Both the position numbers and the translations under genes were made by a program. This document shows positions 41,354-49,275 of a stretch of DNA of 64,000 nucleotides, piece after piece (the stretch's first letter is position 1; every line of letters starts with the position of its first letter). The stretch is from the NCBI GenBank assembly GCA_964589785.1, contig CAZPUQ010000003.1, positions 186,001-250,000 on the forward strand, written 5' to 3'. The notes below the pieces were generated by a model. The model did not search any database. It was given only the letters and a program-made list of their open reading frames with translations, and was not told where the DNA came from. Origin of the DNA: JAGVSR01 sp964589785 (GTDB taxonomy: Bacteria; Pseudomonadota; Alphaproteobacteria; Rhizobiales; Hyphomicrobiaceae).

Positions 41354-41722
41354 GTGGATATTCTGGCCTGGCTGTGGTGGGCGGTGGCGAGCGTGCTGTC
41401 GATCGCCTGGTCGCTTCTCTGGTTCCTGCTGGGCGGCTGGGTCTCGACGCTGGCGCAGATCGCCGTCGTCGTCGGCATCGTGTTCTTCTACAAATATGGC
41501 TGGCAACGCGCGCCGGCCGAAATCGCCGCCCGGCTGTCGACTGTGGGGCGCGTGGTGTGGAATTGGATCCGCCAGCGCGAGACTGCCGGGACAGCTCAGG
41601 CCCGGGTCGAGGTGCGCGAGGTCGTCCGCACCGTGCGCGTCAAGGAAGCGGGCGACATCAACGTTTCGACGCTGCTCAACGTCCTTGTCTTTTTCGGGAT
41701 CGCCGCCCTGGCGCTGGTCTGA
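41354..41722 (+). CDS. small membrane protein of unknown function
   Basis: 122 residues. Two closely spaced hydrophobic segments lie at about 4-45 (rich in Trp, Leu and Val), followed by a basic soluble middle (about 50-98) and a final hydrophobic helix (about 103-121). The start is GTG at 41354, with AGGAGA about ten bases upstream; an ATG at 41324 is also in frame. No family is recognised. It lies on the opposite strand between glyQ and sppA. Confidence 0.65.
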   Translation: MDILAWLWWAVASVLSIAWSLLWFLLGGWVSTLAQIAVVVGIVFFYKYGWQRAPAEIAARLSTVGRVVWNWIRQRETAGTAQARVEVREVVRTVRVKEAGDINVSTLLNVLVFFGIAALALV

Positions 41723-41738
41723 GGCGGATCCGTGCGGC

Positions 41739-41960
41739 TCACGCCCGGGGCTGCGGGCGCGGCCGGTAGACGCCCGACGTCTCGTCCCATTCGAGCGCGC
41801 CGAGATCGCGCGCGCGCTCGCTCGCGGGGGTGCGGACCCGTGTCTCCTCGGCCGTCTGTCCGTGCGGGCCGGACGCGTGCTGATCAATCAGGGCCGCAAT
41901 CTTCCGCGCGGCGGCGACGAAGCCGGCGGCGGCAGCCAGTGCGAGCAGGACTTGGGGCAT
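41739..41960 (-). CDS. small membrane-anchored protein of unknown function
   Basis: 73 residues. An N-terminal hydrophobic anchor (about 3-17) is followed by a soluble tail ending LEWDETSGVYRPRP, which looks like a constrained motif. GAGG lies six bases upstream of the ATG. It follows sppA by 30 bases on the same strand, so it is probably cotranscribed with it. Confidence 0.65.
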   Translation of the reverse strand: MPQVLLALAAAAGFVAAARKIAALIDQHASGPHGQTAEETRVRTPASERARDLGALEWDETSGVYRPRPQPRA

Positions 41961-41990
41961 GCGCGCCTCGTGCGAAGTCCGGATCTGTCC

Positions 41991-42836
41991 TCAAAGACCA
42001 TACCGCGCCCAGAGGGCTCTTGTCTCGATCGACGAAATGAGCTCGTCGGCCAGCGTATTGGGAAGAAGGGTCGGCTGCGGGACCCGTGTATCGAGGGACG
42101 GGAGCCGGCGCAGGCGCGACAGCAGGCCGCCGCGGTCGAGTGGCACGGCCTTGAGCTGGACTTTGTCGCCATAGATCTCGCGCATCCGGGTCCTGACGTC
42201 CGAGATGCCGTCGATCAGCCCGTATTCGAGAGCCTGCCGGCCGCTCCAGAAGGCGCCCGAGAACAGCTCCTGGTCGAGGCCCTTGAGCCGACCCGCGCGG
42301 CGCTCCTTCACGGCGCCGATGAAGACGTCATGCGCGTCGCGCTGCAGGCTGGCGAGGCGCTCCACGTCGTCCACCTTTTCCGGCAGGAAGGGGTCGAGGA
42401 TGTTCTTGGCGCGGCCCGCCGTATAGACCCGACGCTCGATGCCGAGCTTGCCGATGGCCTCGACGAATCCGAAGCTCGACGAGATGACGCCGATGGAGCC
42501 GATGATCGAGGACGGCTCGGCGAAGATCTCGTCGCCCGCGACCGCAATATAATAGCCGCCGGACGCGGCAACGTCCTCGCAGAAGACGTGGACCTTCTTC
42601 TCGAACTCGTCGGCGAGCGCCCGGATGCGCTTCAGGATCAGGCTCGATTGCACGGCGGAACCGCCCGGCGAATTGACGATCAGTGCCACCGACGGGGTCT
42701 TCGACATCTCGAAGGCCTTCTGCAACGGCGCGGCGAGCGCGCCGATCGAGAGCCCCGGGCGGAGCGGCGTCACCATTCCGATCGCGCCGGTCAGCCGGAC
42801 GACGGGGACGACGGGGGTACGCGTGAAGGGCCACAT
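41991..42836 (-). CDS. sppA: S49 family signal peptide peptidase (SppA/SohB type)
   Basis: 281 residues, the short form of SppA. A Ser nucleophile lies in VAASGGYYIAVAGDEIFAEP, and a catalytic Lys is expected later in the conserved family region. LIVNSPGGSAVQSSLI and SIIGSIGVI are S49 signatures. There is little N-terminal hydrophobic sequence apart from RTPVVPVVRL, so membrane anchoring is uncertain. The start at 42836 fits the family; its ribosome site would lie inside the end of the preceding methyltransferase gene, eight bases away. Confidence 0.9.
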   Translation of the reverse strand: MWPFTRTPVVPVVRLTGAIGMVTPLRPGLSIGALAAPLQKAFEMSKTPSVALIVNSPGGSAVQSSLILKRIRALADEFEKKVHVFCEDVAASGGYYIAVAGDEIFAEPSSIIGSIGVISSSFGFVEAIGKLGIERRVYTAGRAKNILDPFLPEKVDDVERLASLQRDAHDVFIGAVKERRAGRLKGLDQELFSGAFWSGRQALEYGLIDGISDVRTRMREIYGDKVQLKAVPLDRGGLLSRLRRLPSLDTRVPQPTLLPNTLADELISSIETRALWARYGL

Positions 42837-42843
42837 GCTGCGA

Positions 42844-43674
42844 TCAATCCTCTCTGCCGCCGGCGCCGATCCCGGGCGCGTCCGCTGCGTTTTCCTCAAG
42901 CCCGGCACCCTGCCGCAGAATCCGGCTGACGCGGGGCGTGAAGGCGCCATCCGGGCCATGCAGCAGGAGAGGCGGCTTCAGCGCGAAGCCCGCCCGGCTG
43001 CCCTTGATGCCGGTGACCAGGACACGAATGGCGTCGCGGTCTGCGTAGGGATGGATCGGCACGACGGACACGCCGCCGAAACGGCCTTGGAGGGCGTCCA
43101 GCAGCGCGGGCAGGGCGTCGGCCTTGTGTATGACCGCCAGGCGTCCGCCGGGCCGCGCCATCCGCACGGCAAAGCGCATCCAGGCGTCGAGCGCATCGGT
43201 CTCCATGGCGTGCGACGCCTGCTTCAGGGCGTGAGCGGCGGGCGTGCCGCCGGCGCGATCGTGGAAGGGCGGGTTGGCGAGGACGTGATCGAAGGCCTCC
43301 GGCGCAAGATCGGGCGAGCCCGGTGCGAGGGCCGGCCGGGTCAGGTCTCCGACAACGACGCGGACCCGCTGCTCCAGCCCGTTCACGGCGATGTTGGCGT
43401 GCGCGAGGTCGGCAAGCTCGCGCTCGCGCTCGACGAGGGTGACATGGGTCCGCTCCAGACGCGCCGCCACGCACAATCCCACCGTGCCGACGCCAGCCCC
43501 GCAGTCGAGCACATTGCCCGCCGTGTCGGGTGCGAGCGAGGCCGCGAGCAACACCGCGTCGATCCCCGCCCGGTAGCCCTTGGCCGGCTGGCGGACACGG
43601 ATCCTCTCACCGAGAAAAGCGTCTTCGGTCGTGGCGAGGGCCGGCATTCCGGACCCGGTGGCGGCTGTCGTCAC
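42844..43674 (-). CDS. tRNA1(Val) (adenine37-N6)-methyltransferase-type protein (TrmN6/YfiC-like)
   Basis: 276 residues of a class I methyltransferase. DCGAGVGTVGLCVAARL is motif I. VLANPPFHDR carries the NPPF motif of N6-adenine methyltransferases. The preceding YRAGIDAVLLAASL segment is typical of the YfiC group. The GTG at 43674 overlaps the stop of the DUF2007 gene (GTGA), which decides the start. Expected to act on tRNA in the cytoplasm; the exact nucleotide is inferred from the family. Confidence 0.85.
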   Translation of the reverse strand: MTTAATGSGMPALATTEDAFLGERIRVRQPAKGYRAGIDAVLLAASLAPDTAGNVLDCGAGVGTVGLCVAARLERTHVTLVERERELADLAHANIAVNGLEQRVRVVVGDLTRPALAPGSPDLAPEAFDHVLANPPFHDRAGGTPAAHALKQASHAMETDALDAWMRFAVRMARPGGRLAVIHKADALPALLDALQGRFGGVSVVPIHPYADRDAIRVLVTGIKGSRAGFALKPPLLLHGPDGAFTPRVSRILRQGAGLEENAADAPGIGAGGRED

Positions 43675-43904
43675 GGTCCACCCTCGCCGACGATCCACTG
43701 TCCGAGGTCAGCATTGGCGATCAGCCGGCAAGCCGCGGGATAATCGTCCTCGGCGATCAGGACGCGGCAGGGCAGGATACCAAGGGAGCCTTCCAGCACG
43801 CTCATGTTCCGGTCTAAAAATATGGGGGTGAACCCGGCGCCGCGGAGCAGGGCATCGATGTAGCTGATCAACACCGCGTCGGTCGACCGCATCAGCTCGC
43901 GCAT
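43671..43904 (-). CDS. DUF2007 family small protein
   Basis: 77 residues matching the DUF2007 (putative signal-transducing protein) pattern: MRELMRSTDAVLISYIDALL, then a strand ending MSVLEGSLGILPCRVLI and a C-terminal helix. The biochemical role is unknown. The ATG at 43904 fits the family start and has a GTGGG-type site. It is translationally coupled to the methyltransferase gene by a four-base overlap and divergent from ispB. Confidence 0.88.
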   Translation of the reverse strand: MRELMRSTDAVLISYIDALLRGAGFTPIFLDRNMSVLEGSLGILPCRVLIAEDDYPAACRLIANADLGQWIVGEGGP

Positions 43905-44022
43905 CCCACGCCCCGCTTTCCCGACTGCCGGCCCAACTGCCGACTTGTGCGGCAAAGTGCCGAAGAATATGCAAAGTCAAAGTCGTTATAGCAATCGCAT
44001 CGGTTCTTGAGAGGAAACATCA

Positions 44023-45039
44023 GTGGGTGTCGTTGTCCCCTTCGACGAGGCGCGCTCTGCGTCCGAGAGCCTCGAGCCGCTGCTGCAGCTCGTCGCCGAG
44101 GATATGGCCGCCATCAACCGGATCATCCTTGACAAGGCCGTTTCCGACGTCGACCTCATACCGGAGCTCGCACACCACCTGATCGCCTCGGGCGGCAAGC
44201 GGCTGCGCCCCATGCTGGCGCTCGCTTCGGCCAAGCTGTGCGGTTATGCCGGCAACGGCCATGTGCGGACCGCGTCGGCCATCGAGTTCATGCATACGGC
44301 GACGCTGCTGCACGACGACGTCGTGGACGAGAGCGACGCGCGCCGCGGCCTGAAGACGGCCCGCCTCATCTGGGGCAACCAGGCGAGCGTGCTCGTGGGC
44401 GATTTCCTGCTCGGCCAGGCCTTCCGGATGCTCGTGGACGTCGGCTCGCTCCCGGTCCTCAAGATCCTCTCGAATGCGGCGGCTGTGATCGCCGAGGGCG
44501 AGGTGATGCAGCTCGCCGCTGCAAAGAACACCTCCACCACGGAGGACGAGTATCTCGCCATCATCAACGCCAAGACCGCGGCGCTGTTCCTGGCGGCCGC
44601 AGAGGTTGGCGCCGCGCTCGCCAGCCGTCCCGCGGAGGAGCAGGCGGCGCTGCGCTCGTACGGCAAGAATCTTGGTCTTGCGTTCCAGCTCGTGGACGAT
44701 GCGCTCGACTATTCCGGCGACAGCCGCAAGCTCGGCAAGTCCGTGGGCGATGATTTCCGCGAGGGCAAGATCACGCTGCCGCTCATCCTCTCGTTCCGCC
44801 GCGGCAACGAGACCGAGCGCGCGTTCTGGAAGCGCACCATCGTCGAGGGCGACATCCGCAACGACGATCTGGAGCACGCCATCGCGCTCATGAAGAAGCA
44901 CAAGGCCCTCGAAGCGACGCTGGAGCGGGCGCGGGCCTACGGCGCGATCGCGCGCGATGCGCTCGCGATCTTCCCCGAGGGGCACGTCAAGTCCGCGCTC
45001 CAGGACGTCATCGCCTTCTCGGTCAACCGCGGCCATTGA
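44023..45039 (+). CDS. ispB: trans-polyprenyl diphosphate synthase (octaprenyl-type)
   Basis: 338 residues that make the long isoprenoid chain used for ubiquinone. The first Asp-rich motif is in LLHDDVVDESDARRG and the second in QLVDDALDYSG. The GGKRLRPMLAL substrate-binding segment is present. Chain length cannot be read with certainty, though small residues before the first Asp motif allow a long product. The GTG at 44023 follows GAGAGGA. It is divergent from the DUF2007-methyltransferase-sppA set and convergent with ispE. Confidence 0.94.
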   Translation: MGVVVPFDEARSASESLEPLLQLVAEDMAAINRIILDKAVSDVDLIPELAHHLIASGGKRLRPMLALASAKLCGYAGNGHVRTASAIEFMHTATLLHDDVVDESDARRGLKTARLIWGNQASVLVGDFLLGQAFRMLVDVGSLPVLKILSNAAAVIAEGEVMQLAAAKNTSTTEDEYLAIINAKTAALFLAAAEVGAALASRPAEEQAALRSYGKNLGLAFQLVDDALDYSGDSRKLGKSVGDDFREGKITLPLILSFRRGNETERAFWKRTIVEGDIRNDDLEHAIALMKKHKALEATLERARAYGAIARDALAIFPEGHVKSALQDVIAFSVNRGH

Positions 45040-45053
45040 CGCGGCGGACCTCG

Positions 45054-45929
45054 TCAGCGGATCGTCGTGGCGATCACCCACCAGCCGGGCGCGTCAGCCG
45101 CGATCGCGGCGGCCGCTGTCTCAGCGCACGCGCTGTCGGCAAAGATCCCGAAGCAGGTGGGGCCGGCGCCCGACAGGCGCGCGACCTCAAGGCCCGGACA
45201 GGCTTCGAGCCGGTCGAGCACATCGCCGATCTCCGGGACCACGGCTGTTGCTGGCGCCTCCAGATCGTTTCCGGTGCGGGCGAGGAGGGCGAGGAGCTCG
45301 CCGCGATCGGGGATCGCGGGCCGGGCGGATGCGACGTCCAGTCCGCCGGCCAGCGACGGCGCGCCAAGCGCGCGGAACACGCGCGCCGTCTTGTCGGCGG
45401 GGACCGGCACCATCGGGTTGACGAGGACGGTGGCGAGCGGCGGCAGGGGCTGCGCGAGCACGTCGATCCGCTCGCCAGCGCCGCTCATCCAGGCCGGGGC
45501 GTTCTTGAGGCAGACGGGCACATCCGCGCCGAGCCTCCCTGCGAGCGCGTCCCAGTCGATGCGGCTCTCCAGCGCGCGATGGGCGCGCCGCAGGAGCCGC
45601 AGCACGGCTGCGGCATCCGACGAGCCGCCGCCGAGCCCGGCCGCGACCGGCAGCCGCTTCTCCAGGGTGACATGGCCGAGGACGAGACCGGGTGCGCTCT
45701 CGCCGACGAGACGCAGGGTTTCATCGGCGAGATTTGTCCCCGCGATCGCACCGGCGAACGGACCGGAGACCGTGACCGCCGCAGGGTGTTCCGTATCGAG
45801 CGTCACGCTGTCGGCGGCATCGGCGAAAGCGACGAGGCTGAGGAGGGCATGGAAGCCGTCCTCGCGCCTGCCGAGCACGCGCAGCGTCAGGTTGATCTTG
45901 GCGCGAGCGGTCTCGGCATAGGTCGGCAT
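45054..45929 (-). CDS. ispE: 4-diphosphocytidyl-2-C-methyl-D-erythritol kinase
   Basis: A 291-residue GHMP kinase of the MEP isoprenoid pathway. ARAKINLTLRVLGRREDGFH is the substrate-binding start. The ATP loop is LPVAAGLGGGSSDAAAVL. LGADVPVCL and LSGAGPTCFGIF are GHMP motifs 2-3. The ATG at 45929 gives the normal length; the open frame running far upstream is antisense or out-of-frame to the TPR gene. It lies 56 bases after the TPR gene on the same strand and is convergent with ispB, so two isoprenoid genes adjoin. Confidence 0.96.
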   Translation of the reverse strand: MPTYAETARAKINLTLRVLGRREDGFHALLSLVAFADAADSVTLDTEHPAAVTVSGPFAGAIAGTNLADETLRLVGESAPGLVLGHVTLEKRLPVAAGLGGGSSDAAAVLRLLRRAHRALESRIDWDALAGRLGADVPVCLKNAPAWMSGAGERIDVLAQPLPPLATVLVNPMVPVPADKTARVFRALGAPSLAGGLDVASARPAIPDRGELLALLARTGNDLEAPATAVVPEIGDVLDRLEACPGLEVARLSGAGPTCFGIFADSACAETAAAAIAADAPGWWVIATTIR

Positions 45930-45985
45930 GAGTGAATCGTTGGCGAGGGCGTGACGCGCGACCGGCCCGGCGGCGCTCAGGGCCG

Positions 45986-48169
45986 CTAAGGGGTCTTGGG
46001 CTTGTCGGGCGCGGCGGCAACGCCGTTGGCGATCTTCGGCGCCGCCTTCTCGACCGTATCGAGGCCCTGCTCGAGCTTGCGCCGAGTCTTGAGGGCGTCC
46101 TCGGGCTCGGGCTTCAGCGTCAGCGACTGATCCCACTGGAAACGCGCCTCCCGCTCGCGGCCGACCTTCCAGAGCGCATCGCCCAGGTGGTCGTTGAGCA
46201 CCGGATCGTCCGGGCGCAGCTCGACGGCGCGCTCCAGGTAGCGCACGGCCTCGGCATAGTTGCCGCGCTTGAAGTGCGCCCATCCGAGGCTGTCGACGAT
46301 ATAGCCGTCGTCGGGCTTCACCGCGACGGCGCGCTCGATGAGCTGCATGCCCTTGTCGAGATGAAGTCCCTGGTCGATCCACGAATAGCCGAGGTAGTTG
46401 AGGACGAGCGGCTGATCGGGATAGAGCTCGAGCGCCTTCTTGAGGTCGGCTTCGCCGCTCGGCCAGTCCTTCAGCCGCTCGTAAGATGTGCCGCGGGCAT
46501 AGTAGTAGACCCAATGGCGCCGGTCGGGCTTGTCGATCATGCCGATGGCGCGGTTGTAGACGTCGACGGCCTCGGCGTAGAGCTTGCGCGAGCGCAGGAT
46601 GTTGCCGAGCGCATCGAGCGCCTGCAGACGCTCGGTCGGCTCGAGCGCCACGCGGGCTTGCGTCCCGGCGGCGGCGGTCGCCTCGGGAGACGGCGCGCCG
46701 GTAGCGGGCGTCTGTCCGCCCGCGGCGTTGGCCTTCGCGACAATCGCCGAAACCGTCTCCTGGCCGGCAACGCCGTCGGCCGTCAGATGGCTCGCCGTCT
46801 GAAACGCGCGCACGGCGTTGCGCGTGGCGACGCCATAGCGCCCGTCCACCGCGCCGCCGATATCGTAGCCGAGCGCCGACAGGGCCGTCTGAAGCTCGCG
46901 CACGGCCTCTCCGTCGGCGCCGAACCGCAGCGACCCGCCTGCGATCTCGATCGGCGCGAACCGCCTTTCGGCTGCCGGGCGAGCCGCGGCGTCGGGCGCC
47001 GGTTTTGGTGCCGCGGCCGGCGGGCCGTCGGCCGCGAGCAGCCGCTCGAGGACGGCGCGCGCCTCGTCGGGCTTTTCGAGGGAGTTGAGGTTGAACGCCT
47101 TGCGGATCTCGATGGCCGGCTCGAGCGGCGACCCCTTGGGAATGCGGTCGTAGACGGCGATCGCCTCGGCATACTGGCGGTTGGCCTCGTGCGCGTTGGC
47201 GAGTGCGGCAAGCGCGAAGGGATGGTCGGGCTCCAGGAACAGCGCCATCTGCAGATAGACGATGCCAACGCCGATGGCGCCCTCCCCGATCAGCGACTCG
47301 CCGAGACCGTAGAACACCTCGGCCATGCCCTCCGACGGGGTTGAGACGAGCAGCGCGATCCGGGTGTCCGGATCCTCCAGCTCCTGCATCAGCGCGCGCG
47401 CGAGCGTGTGACCTTCGCCCTGCGACTTGACGATGTGCTCCCGAAGGACCGCCCTGGCACCCCGGATGTCGCCGGCATGGGCGAGGCTGCGCGTGTAGGC
47501 GAGCGCGGTGCGAAGCGTCCGGCCGTCCTGCTTGAAGATCTTGTCGAACGACTGGCGCGCGTCGGCGCGGCGTCCGGCCACGTCGGCGATGAGCGCGCGG
47601 TGATAGCGCAAGTAGAACTGCGCCCATTCGGCTTGCCTCGGGGCGTTGAGCGCGTCGAGGGCTTCGTCGGTTCGCTTCTGCGCGAGCTTGATCCACGCCA
47701 TCGCCAGCGCACTGGTGAGCTCGCCGATCGGGCCGGAGGCGGCCGACTTGAAATTCTTCTCGGCTTCCTTCCAGTCGCCGTTGCGGAATGCGCCGAGGCC
47801 CAGAAACATCTGGGCCATGCGGTGCTGCGGCTCCACTTTCGTGAGGCTGCGCGAGAGCCGCATCGCCTCGTCCCACGATCCGCGCGAGGCTTCCATGAGC
47901 AGGGCCTGCTCGAGCAGCATGTCGCTGCCCGGATCGAAGACGAGCGCGTTCAAATAAAAGTTCGCGGCGTTGCCCATGTCGTTCTCGGAGCGCGCGAAGC
48001 GGCCCGCGAGGTAGCTGCCCGACAGGGTCTGCGAGAGGTCCGCGGCATCCTCGGTTTCGGCCCGCAGAGTGCCGGCACCCCCGGTCAGGAGCGCCGCCAA
48101 GAGTGCGGTCCGCACCAGGGGCGAGGCCGAGGGCCAAAAGGGGCGTGCTCGCATGAAGATTTCTTTCAT
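45986..48169 (-). CDS. exported TPR protein with an internal peptidoglycan-binding domain
   Basis: 727 residues. A signal peptide (about 1-37) leads into tetratricopeptide-type helical repeats at about 50-380. After a Pro/Ala linker comes a peptidoglycan-binding-1-like domain (about 412-476: RFGADGEAVRELQTALSALGY, then GRYGVATRNAVRAFQ). A second linker leads to further TPRs at about 515-700 (RHWVYYYARGTSYERL, PDQPLVLNYLGYSWIDQG, PDDGYIVDSLGWAHFKRGNY, PDDPVLNDHLGDALWKVGR). TPR proteins before ispE are common in alphaproteobacteria; the inserted wall-binding domain is not something I recall. A periplasmic scaffold bound to the wall is inferred. An alternative start is Met6. Confidence 0.88.
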   Translation of the reverse strand: MKEIFMRARPFWPSASPLVRTALLAALLTGGAGTLRAETEDAADLSQTLSGSYLAGRFARSENDMGNAANFYLNALVFDPGSDMLLEQALLMEASRGSWDEAMRLSRSLTKVEPQHRMAQMFLGLGAFRNGDWKEAEKNFKSAASGPIGELTSALAMAWIKLAQKRTDEALDALNAPRQAEWAQFYLRYHRALIADVAGRRADARQSFDKIFKQDGRTLRTALAYTRSLAHAGDIRGARAVLREHIVKSQGEGHTLARALMQELEDPDTRIALLVSTPSEGMAEVFYGLGESLIGEGAIGVGIVYLQMALFLEPDHPFALAALANAHEANRQYAEAIAVYDRIPKGSPLEPAIEIRKAFNLNSLEKPDEARAVLERLLAADGPPAAAPKPAPDAAARPAAERRFAPIEIAGGSLRFGADGEAVRELQTALSALGYDIGGAVDGRYGVATRNAVRAFQTASHLTADGVAGQETVSAIVAKANAAGGQTPATGAPSPEATAAAGTQARVALEPTERLQALDALGNILRSRKLYAEAVDVYNRAIGMIDKPDRRHWVYYYARGTSYERLKDWPSGEADLKKALELYPDQPLVLNYLGYSWIDQGLHLDKGMQLIERAVAVKPDDGYIVDSLGWAHFKRGNYAEAVRYLERAVELRPDDPVLNDHLGDALWKVGREREARFQWDQSLTLKPEPEDALKTRRKLEQGLDTVEKAAPKIANGVAAAPDKPKTP

Positions 48170-48427
48170 TTGCCCTCAGGCGTTGCGCTCAGGTCTGCGA
48201 CCGGGATGCCGGGCTCGACACTCACGGTGATCTTAGCAAGATCTGCGGCAGATTGGCGACAGACGCCACCCCTGGCTGTCCGAGTTTTTACCCTTTTGCA
48301 CCAATGGCGGAGGAAAACTCTCAACAGGTCGTTGCGGTCTCGGCTAGACTCGGCGCCAGGGACGCGGAAACGGGGGATGCTGACGACCCTTCGGCTGGCG
48401 CGCCGCTCGTGCAGGAGGTCGGACAAC

Positions 48428-48760
48428 ATGACGAGAGCAGATCGAGTTGAGTCTCGGCGCCGTGGCCTCGACGTCCGCACGGTCGTTGCCGCCGCTATCG
48501 CCGGTCTGGGCCTTCTCAACGGTTTTGCCCTGGCGCCTGCGGTGGCACTCGAAGTACCGGACGAGCCTCTCACGATCGCCGTCGATGAGGCTCCCGTCGC
48601 CGACGAGCCGGTCGGCGAGAGCGTCGGCGAGACGGCCGAGGACGGTCCGGTCGAAGGCGAGCCGGGTGCCGGCGAAGCGCCCGATCTGCCCCTTGACGAC
48701 TCGCCCCCTGTCGAGAGCGACGGAGTCGAGGGCTCCGGTGACGGCCCTGCCCAGGACTGA
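48428..48760 (+). CDS. small acidic exported protein
   Basis: 110 residues. A basic N-terminus and hydrophobic core (about 19-38) end in a likely signal-peptidase site near AVA-LEV. The mature part (about 70 residues) is almost wholly Asp, Glu, Gly, Pro, Val and Ala with no Cys. AGGAGG lies eight bases before the ATG, which is the best argument that it is real. No family is recognised. It is divergent from the TPR gene. Confidence 0.55.
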   Translation: MTRADRVESRRRGLDVRTVVAAAIAGLGLLNGFALAPAVALEVPDEPLTIAVDEAPVADEPVGESVGETAEDGPVEGEPGAGEAPDLPLDDSPPVESDGVEGSGDGPAQD

Positions 48761-48867
48761 TCTTCGGGATGCGGTGTCTGCGACGCGCTTTGCGCTGGAT
48801 CCCCGAACGCGCCTCGCTGCGCTCACGCGTTCGAGGATGACGTTTTGCAAGCGGCCCGACCACTCCC

Positions 48868-49040
48868 ACGTCATGGCCGGGTTCAACCCGGCCATCCAGA
48901 GCCACAGCCGCCAACGCTTGAGCCTGGGCTCCTGGATGGCGGCCTCACGGGCGGCCATGACGTGTAGCCCATCCAGGGCTACAGCCGCTAGCAGGTGAGC
49001 CTGGGCTCCTGGATGGCCGCCGCACGGGCGGCCATGACGT
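48868..49040. repeat. 96-bp palindromic element plus a partial tandem copy
   Basis: 48868-48963 is a complete 96-bp element with the same 12-base inverted ends as the one at 37727. It is followed directly by a second copy (about 48967-49040) lacking the first palindrome but keeping CCATCCAG, the GAGCCTGGGCTCCTGGATGG block and the right end. This indicates local duplication followed by deletion of the left arm. Confidence 0.8.
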
Positions 49041-49181
49041 TGGGATAGGTGCGCCATCGATCGCGTTGATCCGGTCTCGATGCGCCCCCTGGGAACCACC
49101 GCGTCACTTCCTCTTCCCGCAACGCGCCAGCGTTCCGGGGAGAGGGTCGGGGTGAGGGGCAGCAGCGAGTCGTGCTCTCTC

Positions 49182-49227
49182 GGCTCTGTCCCGTTACATC
49201 TCAGAATAATTGGGGCCTCCGCCGCCT
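49182..49227. repeat. duplicate of the 3' end of the ETF-QO gene
   Basis: 46 bases match 49264-49309 with three differences. The matched part includes the last codons (GGGPNYSEM) and stop of ETF-QO plus 12 bases beyond. The differences are all at third codon positions and are synonymous (Asn, Tyr, Ser codons). The two copies are 82 bases apart in the same orientation. Confidence 0.85.
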
Positions 49228-49275
49228 GCTCTTGCTATTTGAAGGCGGCGTGCGTGGTGCGGAGGCTCTGTCCCG

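Larger units (their letters stand above)
48761..49275. other. repeat-rich intergenic region
   Basis: No gene is seen in these 515 bases. From left to right it holds a CCCCGAACGCG/CGCGTTCG inverted repeat near 48803-48836, one complete and one partial 96-bp palindromic element (48868-49040), a GGGGAGAGGGTCGGGGTGAGGGGC-type intergenic repeat near 49136-49160, and a duplicated tail of the ETF-QO gene (49182-49227). Confidence 0.7.
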
